Source: an uncultured Aquimarina sp. (GTDB taxonomy: Bacteria; Bacteroidota; Bacteroidia; Flavobacteriales; Flavobacteriaceae). Taken from it: DNA of 64,000 bases. The stretch covers positions 186,001-250,000 of the forward strand of contig CANMDW010000001.1 in assembly GCA_947496705.1 (NCBI GenBank). Direction: 5' to 3'. Positions 39,532 to 47,164 of the stretch are shown piece after piece; positions within the stretch are counted from its first letter, which is position 1, and every line of letters begins with the position of its first letter. The position numbers and the translations under genes are program-made. The notes beneath the pieces are model-generated. The model worked only from the letters and a program-made list of their open reading frames with translations, ran no database searches and was not told where the DNA came from.

Positions 39532-39736
39532 ACACCCCCCTTAATCGCCCTCAAGGGGGGAATGTTATAACTATGCCATAAACCAAAGTACTACACAATT
39601 CCCCCTGCCTAGCCGGCAGGGGAAAGGACTTTTCCCTGGACAGAAAGCCCTTCCTTTGGAGGGGTTTGGGGAGGATAAATTGTAACTGTTTTTTTGATGG
39701 GACATAGCCCCCTCAAGGGGCGATTAAGGGAGGTGT
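39532..39736. repeat. Palindromic MITE-like element with about 29-bp inverted ends
   Basis: The ends read ACACCCCCCTTAATCGCCC (from 39532) and, inverted, GGGCGATTAAGGGAGGTGT-like sequence ending at 39736, with inner CCCCTCAAGGGG-type palindromes and further G/C-rich stems between. About 205 bp with no reading frame. It fills most of the gap between the BNR gene and the next gene. GC-rich hairpin elements of this look recur in flavobacterial intergenic DNA, and it could also act as a terminator. Confidence 0.65.
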
Positions 39737-39890
39737 TAGCCATACAACCAGAAATTTCTTCCAGCAATCAATATTTGGCATATATTTTGATGCATCTCTG
39801 ATATATTCATCAATCCATTATTAAAATTACCCCTACTTACCAGCCAAAGTAATTGTAATAGTCTATTTATTAATTTAAACGTTTTCAATT

Positions 39891-40559
39891 ATGGCACAGA
39901 TGCTATTTGACCGAGACAGTACCGACAAACACTTAAATGCAACCCGCAGACATATGCGGTTTTGCAAAAAGATTAAAGGAGCCGAAACCTTACACAGTGC
40001 TATCGAACCACATTACAACGTGCTTCTTACCAGGCAGGAAGCACGGTTGGCAAAAGTAACCTTACGGGAAGATGCCAGGGATGATCTGGATTTTGCAGAT
40101 AATATTCTCGACGATGTGGTACGCAATATTTTTGATGCCTGTAAAAAGTATGACCGGGAACACCCTACAGCAAGAGTATTAATGACCATTTTTCCTGAAG
40201 GGAAGTTTGGAGATCTGATCAATTTACCTGTCGAAGAGGAACCGGAAACCTTAGACAATCTGGTATTGCGATTGCAAAGTTTAGGGGAAGAGCATTCTTT
40301 ATATAAAGAAGCTGATATTTTGATGGCTAGTATAGAAAACTCAAAAGCCCTTGTTACTGCAGTAAAGAACGCTGCTAAGGAAGAGAAAATAGCAGCAGTT
40401 GAAGAAGCAATGGCTCAGGCAGCCTTAAGAAATCAATACGAAAAAAATTATCTGCAAGCCCGAAGTATGTTTAAAAGAGCCGTAGCAGAGCGCATCTTTC
40501 CTAAAATAAAGAAGCAATCTGCAAAGACAACAAAGGTCGATCAGGACAACCAGGGTTAA
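39891..40559 (+). CDS. Hypothetical helical protein
   Basis: A 222-aa cytoplasmic protein without signal peptide or membrane segment. It is almost wholly alpha-helical and charged (for example ARLAKVTLREDARDDLDFADNILDD and a C-terminal Ala/Lys-rich coil), with a short loop containing FPEGKFGDLINLPVEEEPE. I recognise no family. It stands alone between a palindromic element and a 42-bp tandem repeat array starting 20 bp after its stop. Confidence 0.75.
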   Translation: MAQMLFDRDSTDKHLNATRRHMRFCKKIKGAETLHSAIEPHYNVLLTRQEARLAKVTLREDARDDLDFADNILDDVVRNIFDACKKYDREHPTARVLMTIFPEGKFGDLINLPVEEEPETLDNLVLRLQSLGEEHSLYKEADILMASIENSKALVTAVKNAAKEEKIAAVEEAMAQAALRNQYEKNYLQARSMFKRAVAERIFPKIKKQSAKTTKVDQDNQG

Positions 40560-40579
40560 AAATCTTTAAAAATTTTGTA

Positions 40580-40873
40580 TTGAAGGGTTCTCAAAGCAAC
40601 AAAAAAACCTCAAAAAACTTCTTGAAGGGTCTCCGGAGCTCTAAAAACACATCAAGAAATTTCTTGAAGGGTGATCAGTGCTCAAGAAACGCATCAAGAA
40701 AAATATTGCTATGGGTATTTTTGATACTATATTCACTTCATAAACTTCTTGAAGGGTCCTAAAGCTCTAGAAATACATCAAGAAATTTCTTGAAAGGTGG
40801 TTAAAGCGCTGATCACCCTTCAAGAAATTTCTTAAGGTGTCTTTTTAATCTTTTTTTACCTGCCTAGAAGTTT
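40580..40873. repeat. 42-bp tandem repeat array
   Basis: Seven units start at 40580, 40622, 40664, 40706, 40749, 40790 and 40832, spaced 41-43 bp. The unit begins TTGAAGGG, has an AGCTCT-like centre and ends CATCAAGAAATTTC, so each junction forms the palindrome CAAGAAATTTCTTG. Unit 4 is the most diverged. The period of 14 codons leaves a short open frame that looks incidental. The 40560-41394 gap has no other gene; scattered single copies of the CAAGAA(A/G)TTT motif continue to about 41170. Confidence 0.85.
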
Positions 40874-41171
40874 CTTGAAAACAATTGGAGCTTTGGGGAC
40901 CCTTCAAGAAGTTTTGCACCTCAATTTTGCACCTTATTTTCCTCTTTACACCATTTCCTGAGGCGAATTTATGGTTTTAGTGAGGCTTCGGGATATTTCC
41001 AGCCTGGGTTTTTTACATTCTTTTACCTGTCAAGAAGTTTTGTAGCAGATTTTTTGAGCAAAGGATTGCGGTAACGTTGTTTCTGGTTTCAAAAAGAAAG
41101 CCATTGGCTACTTTCAAGAAAAAACGTTGAGCTATGATAAAAAAGTAATACCCACAAACTTCCTGAAAAAT

Positions 41172-41233
41172 GTCCGGATTCTTGGACATGTTAACTTTTC
41201 GGATATATAAAAGATGTATTGTTATTAGTTTTG
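41172..41233 (+). promoter_or_regulatory. Palindromic promoter of the 57-aa peptide gene
   Basis: A 33-bp imperfect palindrome at 41172-41204 (GTCC and GGAT outer arms) is followed after exactly 21 nt by TAGTTTTG (41226-41233), an exact TAnnTTTG. The peptide gene starts about 155 nt downstream, leaving a long leader. Confidence 0.7.
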
Positions 41234-41394
41234 TGGATACTCATCTTTAAAAATGAAATATACTATTTGATGGATAAAAGCGAACAGATTGATTTTAAGC
41301 GGAATCGAATATAGAATAAGCCTCCATTTACGAGGAATACATAGAGGATAAATCGCTATAACTTTAGAATAATTATTAATTAAAATACAGTAGA

Positions 41395-41568
41395 ATGCAA
41401 AAAAACAGTAAGAATATAGAAGGTGTTCGGGTAATATCCAAAAGCGCCCAAAAGCACATTAATGCCGGAGATGCCCCCGGTGGTGGACCATGGGGAGATT
41501 GCCCTCCCGGATACCGACAATGTACCGCCTGGGGTGCTTGCCTAAGAGATACCATACCTTGTTCTTAA
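41395..41568 (+). CDS. Cys-rich secreted peptide / bacteriocin-like precursor
   Basis: A 57-aa peptide, too short for routine gene finders. The leader-like half has VISKSAQKHINAG followed by DAPGGG, resembling flavobacterial bacteriocin-like leaders (SKxxQKxINGG), where cleavage would follow a Gly motif. The presumed mature part is WGDCPPGYRQC...CLRDTIPCS with four cysteines and two Trp, so it could be disulfide-bonded. It has its own palindromic promoter upstream and a strong terminator 29 bp downstream. No dedicated exporter or modifying enzyme lies nearby. Confidence 0.65.
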   Translation: MQKNSKNIEGVRVISKSAQKHINAGDAPGGGPWGDCPPGYRQCTAWGACLRDTIPCS

Positions 41569-41596
41569 TTTTTAAGGAATATGGTATCGTATAAAA

Positions 41597-41631
41597 CAAA
41601 CTCTCAAACTTTGAATAAGTTTGAGGGTTTG
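41597..41631 (+). terminator. Terminator of the 57-aa peptide gene
   Basis: Arms CAAACTCTCAAACTT and AAGTTTGAGGGTTTG around a short loop, followed by a T-rich run (TATTCTTTGTTTTT). Confidence 0.85.
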
Positions 41632-41653
41632 TATTCTTTGTTTTTATTATAAA

Positions 41654-41818
41654 TAGTGTCTGGTCGGAAATATATCACTATTAAATTTGTTTCTTTTTGC
41701 GCTATTTTTATTTGTTTTTTATCGCCTGATGCTAAGGCATCTGCGTCAAAAAAGAAAATAAAAATCCCATCAAAAATAATTCAAATTATAAAAACCGCCT
41801 ATTTCCGACCAGACACTA
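41654..41818. mobile_element. 165-bp MITE with 19-bp perfect inverted ends
   Basis: The ends TAGTGTCTGGTCGGAAATA (41654-41672) and its exact reverse complement (41800-41818) bound 165 bp without a convincing gene. The outermost TA on both sides would fit a TA target duplication, as for IS630/Tc1-type elements; that assignment is inference. It is inserted between the terminator of the 57-aa peptide and the stop of the leftward GG-leader peptide. Confidence 0.75.
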
Positions 41819-41829
41819 AATACTTAAAT

Positions 41830-42051
41830 TTAACTTCCCCAAATGGTTGTAAGAGGATTACAGTTTACAGTATGAACTACACACACATGTATAGAATCAC
41901 AAGTAAATTGTGTTTCACAGGTGACAGTTTCGTAGATAGGACAGTCGGGGCTACCACTTTTATTACCTCCTTTGATCATGGATTTACTACTATCTAGTTT
42001 TGCAATTTTAAGTTTTTCAAGACTTAGTTTTTTTCCCTTTACTTTTTTCAT
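41830..42051 (-). CDS. GG-leader natural-product (RiPP-like) precursor peptide
   Basis: A 73-aa peptide with the Bacteroidota leader KKLSLEKLKIAKLDSSKSMIKGG, given here in pieces: KKLSLEKLKIAKLDSS then MIKGG. The core after the Gly-Gly site has six Cys and many Thr/Ser (DCPIYETVTCETQFTC...). Leaders of this kind occur in class I lanthipeptide-like and other Bacteroidota RiPPs exported by peptidase-containing ABC transporters, none of which lies in this window. It is followed on the same strand, upstream, by the TPR/AraC regulator. A paralogous peptide sits in the same place in the second module at 60864. Confidence 0.75.
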   Translation of the reverse strand: MKKVKGKKLSLEKLKIAKLDSSKSMIKGGNKSGSPDCPIYETVTCETQFTCDSIHVCVVHTVNCNPLTTIWGS

Positions 42052-42143
42052 GATGATGTTTTTTTATGGTTTGTTTTTTTGATTTCGGTCAATAAATATA
42101 GAATAAAACAACTAAATTGGTTCTGAGTGAGGAAGTTATTAGA

Positions 42144-42165
42144 TGAAATTCACAGAATTCCGATA
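42144..42165. promoter_or_regulatory. GAAATTC-type palindrome between regulator and peptide gene
   Basis: Imperfect palindrome with TGAAATTC and GAATTCCG arms around ACA, immediately after the stop of the TPR/AraC gene. It is the weakest of four related sites. Confidence 0.5.
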
Positions 42166-42168
42166 TAA

Positions 42169-43932
42169 TTACTCAGCATCTAAAGTATTTAACTTTTTGA
42201 TAAAATAGGAGGCTTTGATCCCAGTACTCTTTTTAAAAGCTGTTGAAAACGACTCTGCGGTATTAAATCCCATCTCTTCGGCAATGCTTTGTATGGTATA
42301 GTGTTTCAAGGTTTTGTTTTCTTTAAGTTGGGTGACGGCATATGCGATCCTTAGATCGTTAATATAGTTGATAAAACTCTTATGTTTATGATGATTAATA
42401 ACCTTAGATAAGTACTTTGTATTGGTTTTGATGTCTTTGGCCAAAGAAGTGGTGCTAATATTCTTTTTTAAAAATTTATTCTTTTTTTCAAAAGATTCTA
42501 GCTTATTGAGGATTTCTTTAACAATATCATCTGCTACACCAATAGCTCCAGAGGGTTTGTTTTGATAGGGTATGCTATGGTTGCCTTGATTAATGAGTTG
42601 TTCAAACTTTTGTTGATACGTTTTTCTCTTTTTGTATTGGCGATATAAAAAACAGGCTATTGTACCAGTTACTATAAAAAGAAAAACCACCAATAGGTTT
42701 AGACTTTTATTATTGCCCTTGAGCTCATTAATGAGAGTTTCCTTTTCTTTTAACAATACAGGCGTGTCAAATTCTTTAAATAATCTTGAGGAAAGAAAAG
42801 AGGTTTCCTGGTTAATGACACTATCAAATTGAAGTAGTTTATTAATATATTCCAGCTGATTTTCTTTTTCCTGCTTAACCTTAAAAAAGTTGATCATAAA
42901 TTCATAACCCTCCCGAACCTCTGGAAGGGCAATTTTTTCATTTTGAAGTATAGAATCTACAGTAAGGAAATGTTTTTTGGCCGTGATAACATCTTGTTGT
43001 AAAAGATTAAGTTTGCCCAAAAAGAACTCACCTAAAACATACGGTTTTTTATTTTCTGCACTATTTTTGTCTAATAATGAAATGCCTTTGGTGATACTGT
43101 CATAGGCATTGTTGTACTTTTTTTTGAAGAATAGGTTAATCCCTTCATTTAAAACAATTTTCCCATAGAATGTGTTATAATAATATCTTTTTTTTCTTGA
43201 TAGTTTGATTCCCTCCAGATGATATATAGATGCAGAATCCAGGTTTTTGTTATAGTGATGAGATTTGGCTAAAGCAATTAATGATCTTAAATACCGAACT
43301 GTATCTGTAGCACGTTTTAATTTTATTTTGGTAAAGTTTTCTTTAAAAAGAGGTAGTGCCTCATCATGTTTTCCAATTTCTGTTTTGATACGAGCAATAT
43401 TATGTTTAGTAATATTTATATATTCTGTATCATTTGCTTCTTCAGACAGCGCTAGGGTTTGCAGGTAGATATCTAATGCTAATTGATATTTAGCTTTCAT
43501 TAGATAATAACTTCCTTTAAAAGAATACGCCCTGATTGTAGTTCTATGGTCTAAGTTTTTACTTAAAGCAATAGCACGATCCAGTAATCTTATTTTTTCA
43601 GACTCTTCTTCAGTATAATAAGACAACCAAGTATACGCTTCGGCCATTTTTATGGGGTTGTCCTCTACTATAGCCTTTTTTAAATAGGTACGTAAGTAGG
43701 TTCTGGAGGTTAAAGTATCTGGCCAGGTTTTTATATAAGATTTGTACAAATAATCATAATCCAATGTTTTCAATGAATCAGGGATCACAAAGTCTTGTTT
43801 CTGGGCAATAGAGATTTGTACTCCAGACATAAAAAAAACAAATGTCATCCTTATATAAAAGGAAGTAAAAAAGAGATATGTCTTTTTTAGTTTCAAGGGG
43901 TTTTTTCTTAATTCAGGTTGTTCTGAAGCCAT
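42169..43932 (-). CDS. Transmembrane TPR-sensor AraC-family regulator (copy 1)
   Basis: About 587 aa from Met at 43932. The frame is open to 44094, but the upstream part overlaps the divergent promoter and lacks a counterpart in the paralog. After a signal-like segment (FFTSFYIRMTFVFFMSG to ISIAQ) comes a periplasmic TPR-like helical domain, a transmembrane helix (NLLVVFLFIVTGTIACFLY), a basic coiled stretch and a C-terminal AraC HTH (KYLSKVINHH, SFINYINDLRIAYA, SIAEEMGFNTAESFSTAFKKSTG). This single-chain sensor-regulator could read a periplasmic peptide and bind DNA. It is flanked by palindromes on both sides and lies between a GG-leader peptide and a GAF/AraC gene. Confidence 0.85.
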   Translation of the reverse strand: MASEQPELRKNPLKLKKTYLFFTSFYIRMTFVFFMSGVQISIAQKQDFVIPDSLKTLDYDYLYKSYIKTWPDTLTSRTYLRTYLKKAIVEDNPIKMAEAYTWLSYYTEEESEKIRLLDRAIALSKNLDHRTTIRAYSFKGSYYLMKAKYQLALDIYLQTLALSEEANDTEYINITKHNIARIKTEIGKHDEALPLFKENFTKIKLKRATDTVRYLRSLIALAKSHHYNKNLDSASIYHLEGIKLSRKKRYYYNTFYGKIVLNEGINLFFKKKYNNAYDSITKGISLLDKNSAENKKPYVLGEFFLGKLNLLQQDVITAKKHFLTVDSILQNEKIALPEVREGYEFMINFFKVKQEKENQLEYINKLLQFDSVINQETSFLSSRLFKEFDTPVLLKEKETLINELKGNNKSLNLLVVFLFIVTGTIACFLYRQYKKRKTYQQKFEQLINQGNHSIPYQNKPSGAIGVADDIVKEILNKLESFEKKNKFLKKNISTTSLAKDIKTNTKYLSKVINHHKHKSFINYINDLRIAYAVTQLKENKTLKHYTIQSIAEEMGFNTAESFSTAFKKSTGIKASYFIKKLNTLDAE

Positions 43933-44018
43933 AAAGATACTATTTTCTGGCTTTGCCCGATTTTTATAAACAACAACAGTTAAAATATTGATAATCAAGA
44001 TATTAATCAAAAAAATCA

Positions 44019-44045
44019 ATATCGAAATTCCGAGAATTTCGATAT
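44019..44045. promoter_or_regulatory. Perfect CGAAATTC palindrome at the divergent regulator promoters
   Basis: Twelve-base arms ATATCGAAATTC and GAATTTCGATAT around CGA. It ends 7 bp before the -33 box of the GAF/AraC promoter. The counterpart at 63044 has the same position. Confidence 0.8.
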
Positions 44046-44052
44046 ACTTCCC

Positions 44053-44084
44053 TTGTTTTAGGAGAAAGAATGATTCTATATTTG
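44053..44084 (+). promoter_or_regulatory. Promoter of GAF/AraC regulator copy 1
   Basis: TTG (44053-44055), 21-nt spacer, TATATTTG (44077-44084). The paralogous module has the same TTG-N21-TATATTTG. The -7 box lies inside the longest reading frame, which argues for a GTG start at 44109. Confidence 0.65.
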
Positions 44085-45407
44085 AATCGGACAAAAAAAT
44101 CGATCATCGTGAATAGCAAGAAAAATATAGATGACAAAATTGCGATGAAAACATCTGCTATTTTGATATGCGGATCTGTGTTTCTTTTCATAAATGCTGC
44201 ATTCTATAAGGTGCTGAGTGCCGGTACTGCTACATTGAATGGAGCGCAGATGTTTACCATTTTCATAGTGTTACATATATTATTGCTTCTGGCGGTGTTT
44301 TCTGTTCTGTTCTTTTTAATGCGAAAACGAGAAGTACATAGCCTATTAAAACACCTGTTTATTTTTTGGTTAGGGACTGTTTTTTACAAGGTATTTGCAT
44401 TAGTTCAGACATATATTTCTGGTATCTCAAAAAGGCTAACACCAAATCTCGAAAAGGATACTGATAAGAAAAACGTAATGCAAAATTCGATTTCACATGT
44501 TAATATTCCTTGTCTAAGCAGCATTTTTTCAGAGAAGGAAAAAGAACTCATACAAAGCACACCCATCGAAGTAATAGGGATCTTAAGCTATTTTGCCACA
44601 TCGTTATTTGAAAAAAATAACCTCGATGAGGTGTTGTGGGACATTACAGAAAATTGTATCTCACAACTTCAGTTAGAAGATTGCGTAATTTATATGTTGG
44701 ATAGGGGAAAAAAAGTTTTGATTCAAAAAGCTGCATTTGGTCACAAAAATAGTGGAGAAAGAAAAGTTGTAAGCCCAATTCAGATCTCATTGGGAGAAGG
44801 TATTGTTGGTAGAGTAGCCCAAACAGGTAGATTTGAATATATACCCGATGTTACCAAGGATCCCGAATATATAATAGACGATGTGCATAGAAGGTCTGAA
44901 TTATCGGTTCCTGTTTTTATAGATGATGAAGTAGTTGGTGTTTTAGACACCGAGCATTCTCAAAAAAACTTTTTTACGGCATCCCATATACTTTTATTTC
45001 GGCTAATTGCCAAATTAACCGAAATAAAACTGAAACAAATTCATACAAAATGTACACTCAATATTACCGATGATAATGCCTATTTTAAGGAGCTTGATTT
45101 TTTGATGAGAGAAACCAAAATATACAGAGATGCCACGCTCGGATTAGATAGTATGTCTGAAAAACTAAATATTAGTGGTAATTATCTGTCACAGCTGGTC
45201 AACAAATTAAGCGGGTGTAATTTTGCCGATTATGTAAATGGTTTTAGGATAGAAGATGCAAAAGCCAAATTAAAAGACCCAGAATTTGCAAACTACACGA
45301 TTATATCTATCGCCCTGGAATCAGGATTTAATTCAAAATCTACTTTTTATAACGCGTTCAAAAAGCTAACGGGTATTTTGCCAAAAGAATACAGACAAAT
45401 TCCTTAA
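44070..45407 (+). CDS. Two-TM GAF-domain AraC-family regulator (copy 1)
   Basis: Up to 445 aa. Two hydrophobic helices (about 30-50 and 62-83) are followed by a linker, a GAF domain (about 165-315, GEGIVGRVAQTGRFEYIPDV, LSVPVFIDDEVVGVLDTEHS) and a C-terminal AraC HTH (NYLSQLVNKLSG, NFADYVNGFRIEDAK, ALESGFNSKSTFYNAFKKLTG). It is a membrane-anchored regulator with a small-molecule or protein-binding GAF. An AGGAG precedes ATG 44070, yet a conserved -7 box inside the frame favours GTG at 44109, which is also present in the paralog. It is divergent from the TPR/AraC gene across a shared palindrome. Confidence 0.85.
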   Translation: MILYLNRTKKSIIVNSKKNIDDKIAMKTSAILICGSVFLFINAAFYKVLSAGTATLNGAQMFTIFIVLHILLLLAVFSVLFFLMRKREVHSLLKHLFIFWLGTVFYKVFALVQTYISGISKRLTPNLEKDTDKKNVMQNSISHVNIPCLSSIFSEKEKELIQSTPIEVIGILSYFATSLFEKNNLDEVLWDITENCISQLQLEDCVIYMLDRGKKVLIQKAAFGHKNSGERKVVSPIQISLGEGIVGRVAQTGRFEYIPDVTKDPEYIIDDVHRRSELSVPVFIDDEVVGVLDTEHSQKNFFTASHILLFRLIAKLTEIKLKQIHTKCTLNITDDNAYFKELDFLMRETKIYRDATLGLDSMSEKLNISGNYLSQLVNKLSGCNFADYVNGFRIEDAKAKLKDPEFANYTIISIALESGFNSKSTFYNAFKKLTGILPKEYRQIP

Positions 45408-45411
45408 AAAA

Positions 45412-45473
45412 GTCCAGATTCTTTGAAACTCAAACTTTCTGGATATTTGTGAAAACCATCCTAATTAATTTTA
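45412..45473 (+). promoter_or_regulatory. Palindromic promoter of the SIMPL pair
   Basis: A 33-bp palindrome at 45412-45444 (half-site GTCCAGATTCTTTGA), 21 nt, then TAATTTTA at 45466-45473, one mismatch from TAnnTTTG. The gene starts about 135 nt downstream. Confidence 0.7.
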
Positions 45474-45608
45474 CCCTGATTAAATGCTGCACAAGCAAAA
45501 GTGAAGGCATTTAACATAATTAGTTTATTATCTGTTGAGTATTGCTATGGTAAAATTCACAAACTACACCAATACGATATAAATCAGAACGTAAAAAATA
45601 ACACCAAA

Positions 45609-46229
45609 ATGAAAAAGTCCATTCCTATAATCCTTCTAACGGTTGTTACACCAGGTATTTCGCAGGAAAATATTCAAACAATAGCAGTATTAGGAGAGGC
45701 GAATAAACACTTAGAGGTCGATCGTTATTTTCTTACCATTTCCCTTAAACAAATTGTTGGCAATGGGAGTCAGCAAGTTGAATCCAAAAGCCTTTTGCAG
45801 GTTGAGCAAATGTATAAAGACAAGTTAAAAGCCATAGGAATTGATTTCAGCAAGTTTCAAAAGAGTGTTTTGGGCCAATTATACATGGCTTATTCTGAAG
45901 AAAATGAGGTATCATATTATAATTATGTTTCAACTTCTAAAGAAGAAATACTTAAAATCCTCAAACAAAAGATAGACGGTCTAGCCATTAGACGAATTCA
46001 AGTAGATGCTAAAGAAAAGACGAATGAAGAATGGGCTTCTTTATCATTTCTAGCGATTGAAGATGCTAAAATGAAAGCTCAAAAAACGGCTGATCTTCTC
46101 AATAAAAAATTAGGTGAGATTATAAAAATTGAAAGTTTTGATTCTAAAACGCAATACATAGATGATATGTATCGAGCTGATGAAATTCAAAAACATCATG
46201 TGAAAGTAACTTTTGCAATAGAATACTAA
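45609..46229 (+). CDS. SIMPL-domain (DUF541-like) periplasmic protein, copy 1
   Basis: A 206-aa exported protein; Met at 45609 precedes a short signal peptide (to TPGISQ), and upstream codons in the frame lie in the leader. The body fits the SIMPL/DUF541 pattern: IQTIAVLGEANKHLEVDRY at the N-terminus, a helical middle with KLKAIGIDFSKFQ, and a C-terminal AIEDAKMKAQKTADLLNKKLGEI helix before the last strand. SIMPL proteins are periplasmic or outer-membrane associated and poorly understood. The next gene is a near-identical tandem copy. Confidence 0.8.
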   Translation: MKKSIPIILLTVVTPGISQENIQTIAVLGEANKHLEVDRYFLTISLKQIVGNGSQQVESKSLLQVEQMYKDKLKAIGIDFSKFQKSVLGQLYMAYSEENEVSYYNYVSTSKEEILKILKQKIDGLAIRRIQVDAKEKTNEEWASLSFLAIEDAKMKAQKTADLLNKKLGEIIKIESFDSKTQYIDDMYRADEIQKHHVKVTFAIEY

Positions 46230-46256
46230 AAAATAGACCTGAAAAATAATACCAAA

Positions 46257-46874
46257 ATGAAAAAGCTCATTCTTATAATCCTTCTAACTGTTATTACACC
46301 AGGTATTTCGCAGGAAAATCTTCAAACAATAACGGTATTAGGAGAAGCGAATAAACACTTAGAGGTCGATCGTTATTTTCTTACCATTTCCCTTAAACAA
46401 ATTGTTAGCAATGGGGGTCAGCAAGTTGAATCCAAAAGCCTTTTGCAGGTTGAGCAAATATATAAAGACAAGTTAAAAGACATAGGCGTTGATTTCAGCA
46501 AGTTTCAAAAGAGTGTTTTGGGCCAATTATACATGGCTTATTCTGAAGAAAATGAGGTGTCATATTATAATTATGTTTCAACTTCTGAAGAAGAAATACT
46601 TAAAATCCTCAAACAAAGGATGAACGGTCTAGCCATTAGACGAATTCTAGTAGATGCTAAAGAAAAGACGAATGAAGAATGGGCTTCTTTAACATTTCTA
46701 GCGATTGAAGATGCTAAAATGAAAGCTCAAAAAACGGCTGATCTTCTCAATAAAAAATTAGGTGAGATTATAAAAATTGAAAGCTCTGAAACTAAAATGC
46801 AATACATAGCAGATACGTATCGAGCTGATGAAATTCAAAAACATCATGTGAAAGTAACTTTTGCAATAGAATAA
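46257..46874 (+). CDS. SIMPL-domain (DUF541-like) periplasmic protein, copy 2
   Basis: A 205-aa protein that follows copy 1 after 27 bp and is nearly identical in sequence, including the leader AATAACACCAAAATG-like block before each start, so the duplication unit includes the ribosome-entry region. Differences are scattered single substitutions (for example IDG to MNG, SFDSKTQ to SSETKMQ) without frameshift, suggesting both copies are maintained. It is probably co-transcribed from the palindromic promoter. A gap of 290 bp follows with no gene recognised. Confidence 0.8.
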   Translation: MKKLILIILLTVITPGISQENLQTITVLGEANKHLEVDRYFLTISLKQIVSNGGQQVESKSLLQVEQIYKDKLKDIGVDFSKFQKSVLGQLYMAYSEENEVSYYNYVSTSEEEILKILKQRMNGLAIRRILVDAKEKTNEEWASLTFLAIEDAKMKAQKTADLLNKKLGEIIKIESSETKMQYIADTYRADEIQKHHVKVTFAIE

Positions 46875-47164
46875 TTACCGGCTCCATGTAAAATAAAATT
46901 AGTGTAATGATTAGGTTTTTTTGTCGATTGCTTTTCATTATCTGGGTCCTCATTAATTAACCAAACCATAGGCTAAATGATGAGGATCCTTTACCAAAAC
47001 CGGGTTTTGATTCAGGTTTCGATATATGATACCTAAATCTAGTATGTACTAGCCAGTCAAAAGGATGCTTATAAAATTTGAAACCAAAAAAACACTATAG
47101 ATATTCTGAAGTTTTTCCAGACAAAAAAGTCAAGATGCGTTCATCAAATTATAAATAGTAAAAT

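Noticed and set aside
40580..40762. 60-codon frame over the 42-bp repeats
   Set aside because: The frame exists only because the repeat period is a multiple of three; no ribosome site, signal or family resemblance, and repeat unit 4 breaks the pattern.
40580..41170. CRISPR-like array
   Set aside because: Units are contiguous 42-bp direct repeats without unique spacers of constant length, and no cas gene is present.
41656..41997. 113-codon frame across the MITE
   Set aside because: It reads through both inverted ends and antisense to the GG-leader peptide; no homology to known proteins.
43932..44094. N-terminal extension of the TPR/AraC gene with an extra hydrophobic segment
   Set aside because: It overlaps the palindrome and the divergent promoter and has no counterpart in the second module; Met at 43932 preferred.
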